NCBI GenBank assembly: GCA_002397465.1
Contig: DHAP01000044.1
Location: 1 to 31,511, forward strand
Length of the DNA stretch: 31,511 bases
From: Caryophanales bacterium UBA4951
GTDB lineage: Bacteria; Bacillota_I; Bacilli_A; RFN20; CAG-826
Reading direction: 5' to 3'
In this document: positions 1 to 7,933 of the stretch, one piece after another
How positions within the stretch are numbered: position 1 is the stretch's first letter
Layout of the letters: every line of letters begins with the position of its first letter
Program-made: the position numbers and the translations under genes
Notes under the pieces: generated by a model
What the model was told of the DNA's origin: nothing
The model's database searches: none
What the model saw: only the letters and a program-made list of their open reading frames with translations

Positions 1-14
1 GTCTGGCGACCATT

Positions 15-90
<76 letters not shown>

Positions 91-103
91 AAAAGGCTTT
101 GCT

Positions 104-132
104 ATTATAGATAAAAGAATCCTCACTTACAA
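104..132 (-). promoter_or_regulatory. Promoter of tRNA-Ala
   Basis: On the minus strand a -35 box TTGTAA (127-132) and a perfect -10 box TATAAT (104-109) are separated by 17 bases. Transcription would start about 7 bases before the mature tRNA 5' end at 90. The -35 box overlaps the last codons of the upstream HAD gene. Confidence 0.75.
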
Positions 133-779
133 CTGAACAAAACGTCAAAACATTCCTTTGCCGCGGATGGCAGTTCGTCAAAACGTTTAATCGAATTGAC
201 CTTTTCATCAATTCTCCCAAAACCATACGAGGCATGGATGAAAGCCACGCCGGCCTTCTCGCTTTCGAGCATGTCCTTTCGGGTATCGCCGATGTAGATG
301 CACTCCCCAAGGCCTTCTTTTTTGATCAGATACACTATGTTGTCGGCTTTCGAAAATTTGGTGTCGCCCCAACATAGATGGCCGGAGAAATACTTGTCAG
401 TCCCGCAACTGGAAAGATAATTTTCGACGTAGCCTTTGTCGGAGTTGGATATCAGATACAGCGGGTATGACTTGCTGAGTTTCTCAAGCGTGTCTTTCTC
501 ATTGGGATATAGCGAACCCGGATTCTTGGCCAAGGAGACGATTTCATGATGGACGCAGAGACGGAATAGCCTCATCCCCTCTTCATGATCATAAGGAGGA
601 AAAGCCAAAGGAGCCGTCTCATCGCCCGTGAGGCCCATATAAGAAAGGATCATCTCTTTCGAGAAAACGATTCCGGTCTTCTCCTCGACCATCACCTCAT
701 TCCAGGCGTCTTTGATCTGATCGATGGCGTCCCATAGGGTCCCATCTAAATCAAAAATCAGGCATTTGCTTTTGTCCAT
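123..779 (-). CDS. HAD-superfamily hydrolase (phosphatase-like, subfamily IA)
   Basis: A 218-residue haloacid-dehalogenase-fold hydrolase, probably a small-molecule phosphatase of the phosphoglycolate phosphatase type; the substrate cannot be read from sequence. All motifs are present: motif I FDLDGT with nucleophile D10 and acid D12, motif II SNSD at 111-114, a lysine near 144 for motif III, and motif IV GDTRKD at 164-169. The helical cap lies between motifs I and II. I chose the ATG at 779 because AAAGGA sits about 9 bases before it. A GTG 18 bases further upstream overlaps the rmuC stop and has no ribosome site. The gene follows rmuC by 18 bases, so the two are probably cotranscribed; the tRNA downstream has its own promoter. 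Confidence 0.85.
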   Translation of the reverse strand: MDKSKCLIFDLDGTLWDAIDQIKDAWNEVMVEEKTGIVFSKEMILSYMGLTGDETAPLAFPPYDHEEGMRLFRLCVHHEIVSLAKNPGSLYPNEKDTLEKLSKSYPLYLISNSDKGYVENYLSSCGTDKYFSGHLCWGDTKFSKADNIVYLIKKEGLGECIYIGDTRKDMLESEKAGVAFIHASYGFGRIDEKVNSIKRFDELPSAAKECFDVLFSCK

Positions 780-797
780 CTCGCTATATCCTTTCAC

Positions 798-2123
798 TCA
801 GTTCTCGTTTTTCGTTTCATCTTCGTCCTGTAACGATATCTCATTGTTGTTCATTTCGTCATCATTTTCCTCGATGCTGGCGAAATTGGATTTGTTTATC
901 TTCTGGAACCTGTTCGTGATTTTGTCCACCGTCGTCCCTAATTCAATGGTGCTCTTGTTGGCGCTTTGGATGCAGCGCTGCAAAGCGTTCCAACGGGCCG
1001 AGAAGCGGTCGAACTCTTTGGAAAGCCCATTGAGGGCATCCCCGATCATCTTGAGGTTCTTGCTTCTTTCGTTCTCGATAGCGGCGTTATGGAAGATGAC
1101 GATGATGGCCTGCAGCGTCGACGGGCATGACATGATGACGCCGAGGCTTCTCGCCTCAGAGACGAGGTCCGGAAATTCGTTTTGGATGTAGGCGAAAATG
1201 CCGTCATTAGGGATGAACATCACCGCGTAATGAAGCGTTATCCCCTCGATAATGTATTTGTCGGCAATATCCTTATATTTGACTTTGACGGCGTTTTTGA
1301 AGGAATTCCGCAGTGATAATTTATCTTCTTGGCTTATCTCGCCGTCCATGAACAAGCGGGAATAGTCGCTGAAGGGGAACTTGCTGTCGATGCATAGCTT
1401 TATGTCCTCGCCGTTGACTGAGAAAACCAAATCGGCGTCGGGGCGTGTCTTCTCGCTTCCCTTTGTATAGCCTAAATCATCCTGGATGTTATAGTACTTG
1501 CCTTTGCCATTGGGGAACGTTTGCTCAAGCAGCATCTCAAGCTGCAATTCGCCATAGGCCCCGCGGGTCTGGGAGCCTGAAAGGATGTTGTTGAGCGAGA
1601 CGACGTCCTTTTGGATTTCCTCAAGGTGCTTCTGGGCGTTTCCGATGGCCCCCAACTGCTCCTTCAACTCGCCCATGGTGTCGCTGTTCTTGCCAAAGCC
1701 ATCCTGAATGGATTTGTTGACGCGGTCATTGATCTCTTTGAAGTTGTCGTCGACTTTCTTGTTCATCGCCTGGATGTTGTCGGTAAGGTTCTTGCTCATG
1801 AGGCTTTGAAAGTCGAGCATGGCCTTGCCAGAGGCGGCGTTTTGGTTCTTGAAGGACTCTTGGAGAGAGCTCATCTGCTTGTTGGACTCGTTGGACATAA
1901 GCAAAGGCAACGAGGCCTTGAGCTCATAGAGATTGCCGCTCAATGTCTGGAGGCTATTGTGGAGAGATTGTAAATCAGCGCTCATGCGTGTGATGTCATC
2001 AAGGATTTTTGGGTCGGAGTTTTCCACATTCCTCTCTTTTTGCTTATTGGCTACAAAGTAAATAAAAAACGCTAAAAGCATGACTGCCACTACGATTATT
2101 GATACTAAGATTGCTATTTCCAT
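798..2123 (-). CDS. rmuC: RmuC-family DNA recombination protein
   Basis: A 441-residue RmuC homologue, a family linked to limiting DNA rearrangement and carrying a restriction-endonuclease-like core; its biochemical role is still poorly defined. An N-terminal membrane anchor (about residues 3-24) is followed by a long coiled coil rich in Asn, Lys, Glu and Leu (about 40-200), then the RmuC domain. That domain has the characteristic PDADLVF, CIDSKFPF, FIPNDGIFAYI and IMSCPSTLQAII blocks; the D and K of the IDSK segment fit the PD-(D/E)XK nuclease core. The reading frame stays open further upstream, but the ATG at 2123 puts the membrane anchor at the N-terminus as in the family. Its ribosome site is weak. 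It is divergent from the polymerase gene at 2251. Confidence 0.88.
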   Translation of the reverse strand: MEIAILVSIIVVAVMLLAFFIYFVANKQKERNVENSDPKILDDITRMSADLQSLHNSLQTLSGNLYELKASLPLLMSNESNKQMSSLQESFKNQNAASGKAMLDFQSLMSKNLTDNIQAMNKKVDDNFKEINDRVNKSIQDGFGKNSDTMGELKEQLGAIGNAQKHLEEIQKDVVSLNNILSGSQTRGAYGELQLEMLLEQTFPNGKGKYYNIQDDLGYTKGSEKTRPDADLVFSVNGEDIKLCIDSKFPFSDYSRLFMDGEISQEDKLSLRNSFKNAVKVKYKDIADKYIIEGITLHYAVMFIPNDGIFAYIQNEFPDLVSEARSLGVIMSCPSTLQAIIVIFHNAAIENERSKNLKMIGDALNGLSKEFDRFSARWNALQRCIQSANKSTIELGTTVDKITNRFQKINKSNFASIEENDDEMNNNEISLQDEDETKNEN

Positions 2124-2250
2124 ACTGGGTATTTCTCGCTTATGTAAAAGTTTAGCACAGAAGGCGTGATGAAGACTAAGGAGTGAAAAATCAAGACTAT
2201 TTTTAGATGAGGCCCAACTCCTAAAATTATCTGCTAAAGGGAGGAGAAAG

Positions 2251-3486
2251 ATGGACAAAGTCGTCGCGGTCATTGACCTCAAAAGCTTTTACGCCTCTTG
2301 CGAGTGCGCCTGCCGCCACCTCGACATCTTTTCGACGCCTTTGGTCTGCTGCGACCCCTACCGTTCCTCCTCAAGCGTCGTGATGTCAGCCACCCCGTTC
2401 CTCAAGAAGAAATATGGAATACCGAACGTCTGCCGCCGAAGGGATCTGCCTAACGTCAGAGGGATGATTTTCGCCGTCCCCAGGATGTCTTATTACCTGG
2501 AGATGTCTTCCAAGGTCGTCTCCATCTTTTTGGACTTCGTCGCGGAGGAAGACCTCCACGTATATTCTGTCGACGAGAGCTTTCTTAATCTGGGACCCTA
2601 CCTAAAGTTATACGGCTGCTCGCCTGAAGAAATCGTGAGACGAATCCAAAAAAGAATCAAAGACGAGCTCGGCCTTGTGGCGACTGCCGGCATCGGGCCC
2701 AATATGTTCCTAGCCAAGATCGCCCTTGATAACGAAGGCAAGAAGAAAGAGCCATACATCGCCCACTGGGACTATTCGGACGTCCCGACGAAACTATGGG
2801 CCATCTCGCCGATCACCAAGATCTGGTCGATAGCGGAGGGCACCAGCAATCACCTTGCCAGAATCGGCATCAGAAGCCTCAAGGAATTGGCCTTTGCCGA
2901 CGAAGAGCTTCTGAAGAAGGAGTTCGGGATCATGGGTGTCCAGTTGAAGAACCTCGCGAACGGCATTGACGAGAGCGAGATATCCGACAAATACGTCCCC
3001 AAGAACACCTCGCTTTCCCTAGGCCAGACATTGCGGAGGGAATATAGCCAAGAGGAGAGCTTGTTGATCTTGCTGGAGATGAATGACGACCTGGCGATGA
3101 GACTACGCGAAGAAGGCTCTTTGGCCAGCAAGGTAAGCGTCGCCTTCGGAGGGAGAAACGGCTCCTATGGCAAGAGCATGAGCCTTCCGATGGCAACCGA
3201 TGACACCGTTTCCTTATATCTATATATAAAGGAGTGTTTCCTCTTTCTGCCCAACATCCCCCTAAGAGGCATCAGCATCAGTTACTCGAATCTCAGCAAG
3301 GGCAAGGAGGAGCAGCTCCCCCTATTCATAGATGAGAAGGAACTAGACGAACGAAAAAGTCTTGATCTGACCATCGATGACATAAAAAGAGCCTATGGCA
3401 AGAACAGCGTGCTCCGCTGCTCAAGCCTTCTCTCTTCTTCGACCGCCAAGAGCAGGCACACCCAGATAGGAGGGCACAGAGAATGA
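2251..3486 (+). CDS. Y-family translesion DNA polymerase (UmuC/UvrX type)
   Basis: A 411-residue error-prone DNA polymerase of the UmuC/DinB superfamily that copies past damaged template bases. Catalytic metal ligands are visible as D9 in VIDLKSFYA and D108/E109 in YSVDES. Y14 sits where the steric-gate residue that excludes ribonucleotides is expected. Segment VATAGIGPNMFLAKIA matches the fingers/palm consensus, and a C-terminal little-finger region ends near an IGGH motif as in UvrX/ImpB proteins. The strong site GGAGG lies 6 bases before the ATG. The gene overlaps the following yolD-like gene by ATGA. Firmicute UvrX-type polymerases are commonly paired with YolD, which favours UvrX over DinB. 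No canonical LexA operator was seen upstream. Confidence 0.92.
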   Translation: MDKVVAVIDLKSFYASCECACRHLDIFSTPLVCCDPYRSSSSVVMSATPFLKKKYGIPNVCRRRDLPNVRGMIFAVPRMSYYLEMSSKVVSIFLDFVAEEDLHVYSVDESFLNLGPYLKLYGCSPEEIVRRIQKRIKDELGLVATAGIGPNMFLAKIALDNEGKKKEPYIAHWDYSDVPTKLWAISPITKIWSIAEGTSNHLARIGIRSLKELAFADEELLKKEFGIMGVQLKNLANGIDESEISDKYVPKNTSLSLGQTLRREYSQEESLLILLEMNDDLAMRLREEGSLASKVSVAFGGRNGSYGKSMSLPMATDDTVSLYLYIKECFLFLPNIPLRGISISYSNLSKGKEEQLPLFIDEKELDERKSLDLTIDDIKRAYGKNSVLRCSSLLSSSTAKSRHTQIGGHRE

Positions 3487-3785
3487 ACGAACGCGGCATG
3501 AAGAAATGGCTGCCTTACAAATCGCTCGATAGGCAAAGCGACTTCCTTTCGAAGATGGCCCATAGAAAAAGCGAGGTCATGAAGCCCCTGCTTTCAAACG
3601 AAGAAGCCGAGCGAATCAACGAGATGTTGTGTTCTTATGATGGAGAGACGGTTTTGGTCTCTTATTATGAAGAAGGCCATATATTCGACACCTTCGGAGT
3701 TATTGATGAAATCGACACTATTTACAAATATATAAAAATCAACGATATTATCGTACATTTTTCTAATCTTATCGGCCTTGAATAA
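3483..3785 (+). CDS. YolD-like protein
   Basis: A 100-residue protein matching the YolD-like family: N-terminal RGMKKWLPYKSL motif, a middle PLLSNEEAERINEML segment, and a beta-rich C-terminus with YYEEGHIFDTFGVIDEID. YolD-like proteins accompany UvrX/UmuC-type polymerases in Firmicutes and have been proposed to be functional counterparts of UmuD; the biochemical role is not settled. Its ATG overlaps the polymerase stop codon (ATGA), and AGGAGG lies about 8 bases before the start inside the polymerase gene, so translation is coupled. A terminator follows at 3855-3895. Confidence 0.85.
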   Translation: MNERGMKKWLPYKSLDRQSDFLSKMAHRKSEVMKPLLSNEEAERINEMLCSYDGETVLVSYYEEGHIFDTFGVIDEIDTIYKYIKINDIIVHFSNLIGLE

Positions 3786-3836
3786 AATAATTCAGCAAAT
3801 TCTACCAACAAAAAATCAAAGCTTTTTCTTAATTGA

Positions 3837-3895
3837 TTGAGTCGCAAGACTTAAGGGTGTCTATCCGAGCCCCTATATGGTAGACGCCCTTTTTT
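3837..3895 (+). terminator. Terminator after polymerase-yolD, preceded by a GNRA-capped hairpin
   Basis: Arms GGGTGTCTA (3855-3863) and TAGACGCCC (3881-3889) pair over 9 bases with one G-U, followed by six Ts: a standard intrinsic terminator. Directly before it, TTGAGTC and GACTTAA pair around a GCAA tetraloop at 3837-3854. The terminator ends 39 bases before the sigma-factor start, so it could also act as a leader structure if a promoter lies upstream of it. Confidence 0.8.
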
Positions 3896-3897
3896 GT

Positions 3898-3903
3898 TAC
3901 AAT
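3898..3903 (+). promoter_or_regulatory. Possible -10 element of the sigma-factor gene
   Basis: TACAAT lies just after the terminator T-run and 31 bases before the ATG at 3935. No good -35 box sits 16-18 bases upstream, where the terminator stem lies, so this is tentative. ECF genes are often autoregulated through a different promoter type, which I could not identify. Confidence 0.25.
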
Positions 3904-3934
3904 AGTGTATAGGCTCGGAGAAAGAAGGATCGCC

Positions 3935-4498
3935 ATGGACGAAAAGAGGCTCGAAAAAGCCATGGTAGCGCTCCAAAACGGAGATGGAAACGCCCTCGCG
4001 GACATTTATGAATTGACAAGCCGCGGGGTTTTCACTTTCGTGTTGCCGATTCTTCATGACTATCAATTAGCCGAAGACGTCATGCAGGACACTTACGTCT
4101 CCTGCTACGACAACATCAAGGGCTACAAGGTGGGAACGAACCCCCGCAACTGGCTTTTGACCATCGCCAAGAACGCGGCCCTCAGCAAGCTGAAGAAGCG
4201 AAATCGTGAGATGTCTTATGATTTCTCAACAGACAACCACCCCGACGGAGTTTATTACTTAGGGGACATCGATTCGCCAACCATCGCCCTCGCCAACAAA
4301 GTGTTGGCCGAAGACGAGTTCAACATCGTGATGATGTACGCGGTTGGAGAATACAAGCACCGGGAAATCGCCGAGATCCTCCATTTGCCCCTTGGGACGG
4401 TGACTTGGAAATACGCGAACGCCTTAAAGAAACTGAAGAAAGCCTTGGAAGAAAACAAAACAGAATATGAAAGAGTCAGACAACTTGAAGAAATCTAA
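3935..4498 (+). CDS. ECF-type RNA polymerase sigma factor
   Basis: A 187-residue sigma-70-family factor with only regions 2 and 4. Region 2 covers roughly residues 18-87 and includes the segment YQLAEDVMQDTYVSCYDNI and the region 2.4-like NPRNWLLTIAKNAALSKLKKR. Region 4 (about 125-175) contains the helix-turn-helix YKHREIAEILHLPLGTVTWKY followed by ANALKKLKKAL. It would redirect RNA polymerase to its own promoter set. The ATG at 3935 has AAGGA about 5 bases upstream; an upstream in-frame GTG at 3905 has no such site. The next gene starts inside its 3' end, a 32-base overlap that is typical of sigma/anti-sigma pairs. The regulon and inducing signal are unknown. Confidence 0.9.
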   Translation: MDEKRLEKAMVALQNGDGNALADIYELTSRGVFTFVLPILHDYQLAEDVMQDTYVSCYDNIKGYKVGTNPRNWLLTIAKNAALSKLKKRNREMSYDFSTDNHPDGVYYLGDIDSPTIALANKVLAEDEFNIVMMYAVGEYKHREIAEILHLPLGTVTWKYANALKKLKKALEENKTEYERVRQLEEI

Positions 4499-6134
4499 AT
4501 CAAGTTCTCAGCCCCTTCCCGAAGTAAGCGAAAAGGAAGAGAAAGAGATGCTCGCCTCCATCCGTTTGGAAGCCTGCTCTTTCGTTCCGGACAAACTCCT
4601 CGACATCATGAAACGATGCGGGCTATATGAGGAAGTGAATGAGGAGGATGAGAAAGAAGTCCTTCTCTCCCTCAACAAAGAATCAGAGTCTTTCTTGCCG
4701 AATTCGTTAGGAAGCATCAAGAAAGCCACCGGAACCTATAACCCATATTTGGGACAAGATGAGTTAGCCATCAACGAAAAGGTCAAAAACGAAGGGCAGG
4801 AAATCGTTCCTGACGTCAGCAAGAAAGTCTATGCGGAGACCGGGACCAGAAAGCGTTTCTCCTTCAAGAAACATTGGGTCAGCCTCACATCGGCCCTTTT
4901 GGTCATGAGCGCTTCCATCGCCGTGGTGGTCGTCGCTTCGACCCAAGGCCTGTTTGACAACAGCGTCTCCGGCAGTTTCATCTCCATGACCATCACCCCG
5001 GCGAGCTACGCCTATAACAAAAACAAATCCGGCAGCGTCCAATCCGCTTATGGCAGCGCCAGCGTCTCCGGCGGCGAGATCAACAACAACATGCCAAGCT
5101 GGAGCTTCATCGCCGATTCTTCGAACATCGTCCAGCCAAGCAAAATCTTCACCGACAACTATTCGGCCAAATTGGTCGATTTCTCGATCTCTGAGGCCAC
5201 CACTTCTTTTGAGGTGGCCAAATCAATCGTCCCGTCTTCATTCAAGAAGGGCTATCTTGAGACCAAGAGCAAACAAATCAAAAACGTCATCACCATCACC
5301 GTCTTTTCCTCGGACTCCAGCTATTACGATAAGTATTATGAGTCTTACCAAACAAGCCTTTCCGAGGCTTTGACCTCCAACAAGATCTATAGCGACATCG
5401 AGTTCAACTGCGTCGACCTCTCAAAGATGGCCGACAAACTGAATGACAATTCGGCCCCGCAGCTTTTGCGAATCTACAAAGGGCTCAACGTCGATGGGAG
5501 GCAGTTCACCATCAGCGAACTCGAAAAGATACCGACCAAGATCCTCGATAAAATCGAAACTGTCCTCTCCTCTCTTTCGACCGCAAAGCTCAGCATGCGC
5601 TCAATCGACTCGATAAGGGAAGGCTTGAGCATGAGCCTAGGCTACTACAACAACTACTTCACCTTGTCATCGCTCAGCGAGGACGAGGCTGACACCCTTA
5701 AAGAGGATTTGATCGCCCACGCCGGCGGCTTGCCATGGGGCAAAGGTGGCATCTCCGATAACCGCGACGCGATAAAAGATGGCTTGGAAAACAAAGCCTA
5801 TTATTTCCTCAGCGACCGCATCGGCGGCAGCGATGGCGGCAAAGAATGGAAGGAATACGTCAAACTCAGGGAATACTATATGAGCGAGACGACCAGAAGC
5901 CTTAATTCTTATCTCGACGTCCTTGATGACATGAATGAGTTGTTGGACAAGTCCAGCAAAGGAACCGGATATCTCCCTGACGGAATCGGCGGAGAGATGC
6001 CTGACCCTGGGAACCATGACCATGGCGATGGGCCGGATAGCCCGAGCTGGGGCGATGGCGGAATCGGCAGCTGGGACGATGAGGAGCCGCCAGAGGCAGA
6101 GGAATCTGATTCAGAAGAATCCGAGTCCGACTGA
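4467..6134 (+). CDS. Single-pass membrane protein with three cytoplasmic repeats; probable anti-sigma factor
   Basis: A 555-residue protein that I do not recognise as a named family. The cytoplasmic N-terminus (1-136) holds three imperfect repeats, each with a hydrophobic-P-D/N core: V40-P41-D42, L77-P78-N79 and V114-P115-D116. The prolines are exactly 37 residues apart, and each core is followed by a helix ending near a G-x-Y/R turn. A transmembrane segment spans about 137-158. A large outside domain follows (about 160-510), opening with SFISMTITPASYAY, which resembles the segment after the membrane helix in RsgI-type anti-sigma factors. The tail is Gly/Pro/Asp/Glu/Ser-rich and very acidic. 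The start overlaps the sigma gene by 32 bases, so coupled expression and sigma binding by the N-terminus are inferred. A weaker alternative start is the ATG at 4548 with AAGGA upstream. Confidence 0.65.
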   Translation: MKESDNLKKSKSSSQPLPEVSEKEEKEMLASIRLEACSFVPDKLLDIMKRCGLYEEVNEEDEKEVLLSLNKESESFLPNSLGSIKKATGTYNPYLGQDELAINEKVKNEGQEIVPDVSKKVYAETGTRKRFSFKKHWVSLTSALLVMSASIAVVVVASTQGLFDNSVSGSFISMTITPASYAYNKNKSGSVQSAYGSASVSGGEINNNMPSWSFIADSSNIVQPSKIFTDNYSAKLVDFSISEATTSFEVAKSIVPSSFKKGYLETKSKQIKNVITITVFSSDSSYYDKYYESYQTSLSEALTSNKIYSDIEFNCVDLSKMADKLNDNSAPQLLRIYKGLNVDGRQFTISELEKIPTKILDKIETVLSSLSTAKLSMRSIDSIREGLSMSLGYYNNYFTLSSLSEDEADTLKEDLIAHAGGLPWGKGGISDNRDAIKDGLENKAYYFLSDRIGGSDGGKEWKEYVKLREYYMSETTRSLNSYLDVLDDMNELLDKSSKGTGYLPDGIGGEMPDPGNHDHGDGPDSPSWGDGGIGSWDDEEPPEAEESDSEESESD

Positions 6135-6143
6135 TAAACGAAA

Positions 6144-6175
6144 AGCCGAGGCCTATTGGCCCCGGCTATTTCTTT
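6144..6175. terminator. Bidirectional terminator between the anti-sigma gene and merR
   Basis: Arms AGCCGAGGCC (6144-6153) and GGCCCCGGCT (6158-6167) pair with one mismatch around TATT. On the plus strand ATTTCTTT follows; on the minus strand TTTTCGTTT follows. It lies between two convergent genes and can serve both. Confidence 0.75.
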
Positions 6176-6537
6176 CCTTTGAAGAGCGTCTCGTAATTGT
6201 CGATTTTGTAGTTAAGCCTGGCAAGGCTCTTGTCGATGGCTTCTTTTTTCTTCAGAAGCTCATCTCGCTGCTCGACGAGGATGGCCTTTCTTTGCTCCCA
6301 GCTTTTCTCGCCATCCTCTAGGAGGGTGAGATATTCGTTGAGGGCTTCGATGGAGATCCCGGCATCTCTCATGCACTTGATGAACTCAAGGCGTGAGATG
6401 TCGTTTTCGTCATAGTAACGGATCCCGCTTTCCCTTCGGTGACTTTTGGCCATGCCGATCTTCTCGTAGTAACGGAGGGTGTCAGGCGTGATCGAAAGCT
6501 TCTCGCTGACTTCGGAAATGCTCAGGGCTGTTTTCAT
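6166..6537 (-). CDS. MerR-family regulator, AdhR/NmlR-like
   Basis: A 123-residue MerR regulator. The winged helix-turn-helix runs from about residue 5 to 75 with LSISEVSEKLSITPDTLRYY and GIRYYDENDI. A C-terminal coiled coil for dimerisation spans about 80-115. The segment LEFIKCMRDAGISIEALNEY is very close to that of Bacillus AdhR, including the cysteine (here C55) corresponding to the aldehyde-sensing cysteine of AdhR; no metal-binding cysteine cluster is present. A perfect-arm operator sits in its own promoter, so autoregulation by promoter untwisting is likely. Neither neighbour is an obvious aldehyde-detoxification gene, so other targets would lie elsewhere. No Shine-Dalgarno site precedes the ATG. 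Confidence 0.88.
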   Translation of the reverse strand: MKTALSISEVSEKLSITPDTLRYYEKIGMAKSHRRESGIRYYDENDISRLEFIKCMRDAGISIEALNEYLTLLEDGEKSWEQRKAILVEQRDELLKKKEAIDKSLARLNYKIDNYETLFKGKK

Positions 6538-6546
6538 GCCTATATG

Positions 6547-6577
6547 TTATCTCTTGGAGTCAACTCCAAGTCAACAA
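6547..6577 (-). promoter_or_regulatory. merR promoter with MerR-type operator
   Basis: The palindrome CTTGGAGTCAACTCCAAG (6553-6570; 8-base arms, 2-base centre) lies between a minus-strand -35 box TTGACT and a -10 box TAACAT. The spacer is 19 bases, the over-long spacing that MerR activators correct. The -10 box ends only 6 bases before the merR start codon, leaving essentially no leader. The site is downstream of the aminopeptidase stop, so it can control only merR. Confidence 0.8.
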
Positions 6578-6585
6578 GGGCTTTT

Positions 6586-7812
6586 CTAAAAGGCCCAAGT
6601 CCCGTTTTTGAAGAGGACTATCTCTTTGCCTTTGTCGTCAGTTCCGATGATGGAAAGATCGTTGGTCCCAATCATGAAATCGACATGAGAAAGGGACTTG
6701 TTGATGCCAAATGAGCGGAGTTCTTCATCGGAATACTGCTCAAAATGCGGAAATAACTCCGTAAAACCCCTGCCCAAGGCTAAATGGCAGCAGGCATTCT
6801 CATCATAAAGGGTGTTGTAGAAGAGAAGGCCGGTTTGGTTGATCGGCGAATCAAAAGGAACGAGCGCGCATTCGCCTAAATAAGAGGCCCCTTCGTCTAA
6901 GGAGATGATGCTTTCCAAGGCTTCTTGGCCTTTCTCGGCGTGGACTTCAACCGCCTTTCCTTCGTGGAAACGAACGTAGAAGTTCTCAATTAGCTGCCCG
7001 TTGTAGGCCAAAGGCTTCGAGGCGTAGACAATACCCTCGGCCTGCCCCTTCATCGGGGAGGTGAAGCATTCCTCGCTTGGGATGTTCGGCTCAAAATAAG
7101 TCCCGTCGATGGTCTTTTCGCCGCCGCCGAGGAAGATGACGCCTGGGATGAGGCCGACCTTGAGGTCAGTCCCGTTCTTGGCGGCGTAGTGCAAGCTTCT
7201 GAGGTTCAATGAATTGAGATAGTCGCATTTCTCCTTGAGGATCTCATCGTGCTTTTTCCAGTTTTCGATGCCATTGCCGTCAAGCGCTCTCGAGGTCAAT
7301 AAGATGGCGTTCCAGAGGCTCTCCATGGCTTTGGACCTGCTGAGGTTCGGGAAAACTTTCTTGGCCCACTCCTCACCCGGGCATCCGGCGATGCACCACT
7401 GGTACTTGTTGTCTCTTGCCTCGATGAGAGAAGCCGCTTGGGCGTGCCTCATGGCTTTGATCTCAGCCACTTTCTTGGCGTCGATGCCCTTGAGTCCGTC
7501 CGGGTCGTCGCTATCGAGCCAGATCAAGACCGGCAAGGCGTCGGTCGAGAATTGTTGGAAAGCCATTTCCATCGGGCTCAAAGTCCCGATGTTTTTGCTC
7601 TTTCCGTATTTATAGTCAACCTGGGACAAAGCGAAGCTCTCCCAGCTCATGATCACTCTTTTGGCGCCAGCCTTGTAGCACTCTTTGGCTACAATGGCGG
7701 CGAACTTCTCCTGTGAGACATTCGTCCTAATGATGACGTATTGGCCCTTCTTGACGGCGGCCCCGCTATAGACGATCAGTTTGGCATATTCCTTAAGCAA
7801 CGATTTTTTCAT
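6586..7812 (-). CDS. M29-family metallo-aminopeptidase
   Basis: A 408-residue cytoplasmic aminopeptidase of the thermophilic/PepS/AmpS family (MEROPS M29), which removes N-terminal residues from peptides using two metal ions. Predicted ligands are in place: a glutamate in NIPSEECFTSP (E247 or E248), E314 in YLGECALVPFDSPI, H343 in ENACCHLALG, and H376 and D378 in SHVDFMIG. Length and the start MKKSLLKEYAKLIV match the family. GAGG lies about 8 bases before the ATG. The gene probably forms a single-gene unit; no clear terminator separates it from merR downstream. Peptide recycling is the likely role. Confidence 0.92.
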   Translation of the reverse strand: MKKSLLKEYAKLIVYSGAAVKKGQYVIIRTNVSQEKFAAIVAKECYKAGAKRVIMSWESFALSQVDYKYGKSKNIGTLSPMEMAFQQFSTDALPVLIWLDSDDPDGLKGIDAKKVAEIKAMRHAQAASLIEARDNKYQWCIAGCPGEEWAKKVFPNLSRSKAMESLWNAILLTSRALDGNGIENWKKHDEILKEKCDYLNSLNLRSLHYAAKNGTDLKVGLIPGVIFLGGGEKTIDGTYFEPNIPSEECFTSPMKGQAEGIVYASKPLAYNGQLIENFYVRFHEGKAVEVHAEKGQEALESIISLDEGASYLGECALVPFDSPINQTGLLFYNTLYDENACCHLALGRGFTELFPHFEQYSDEELRSFGINKSLSHVDFMIGTNDLSIIGTDDKGKEIVLFKNGTWAF

Positions 7813-7933
7813 AACCCAGCCTCTTTTCGGCTAATAATAGCCTGAAAGGCTCTCTTTTTACACAAAAGGTTAATTGTCTATGTGCCATCTTCTTCTTTTT
7901 GAGTAGAATTAAGGAGAATTAGAGGTAAAACCC

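Noticed and set aside
1..14. Possible second tRNA at the left edge
   Set aside because: Only 14 bases are visible and they show no tRNA element.
724..1191. Long open frames opposite rmuC, uvrB, prfB and secA (for example 724-1191, 1611-1973, 14654-15181, 17911-18651)
   Set aside because: They mirror strongly supported genes, lack ribosome sites and resemble no protein family; the high third-position GC of the real genes creates them.
7818..7860. Short stem AGCCT-GAA-AGGCT with Ts as a terminator upstream of the 7934 gene
   Set aside because: The 5-bp stem has no gene on the plus strand before it to terminate, and it overlaps the aminopeptidase leader.
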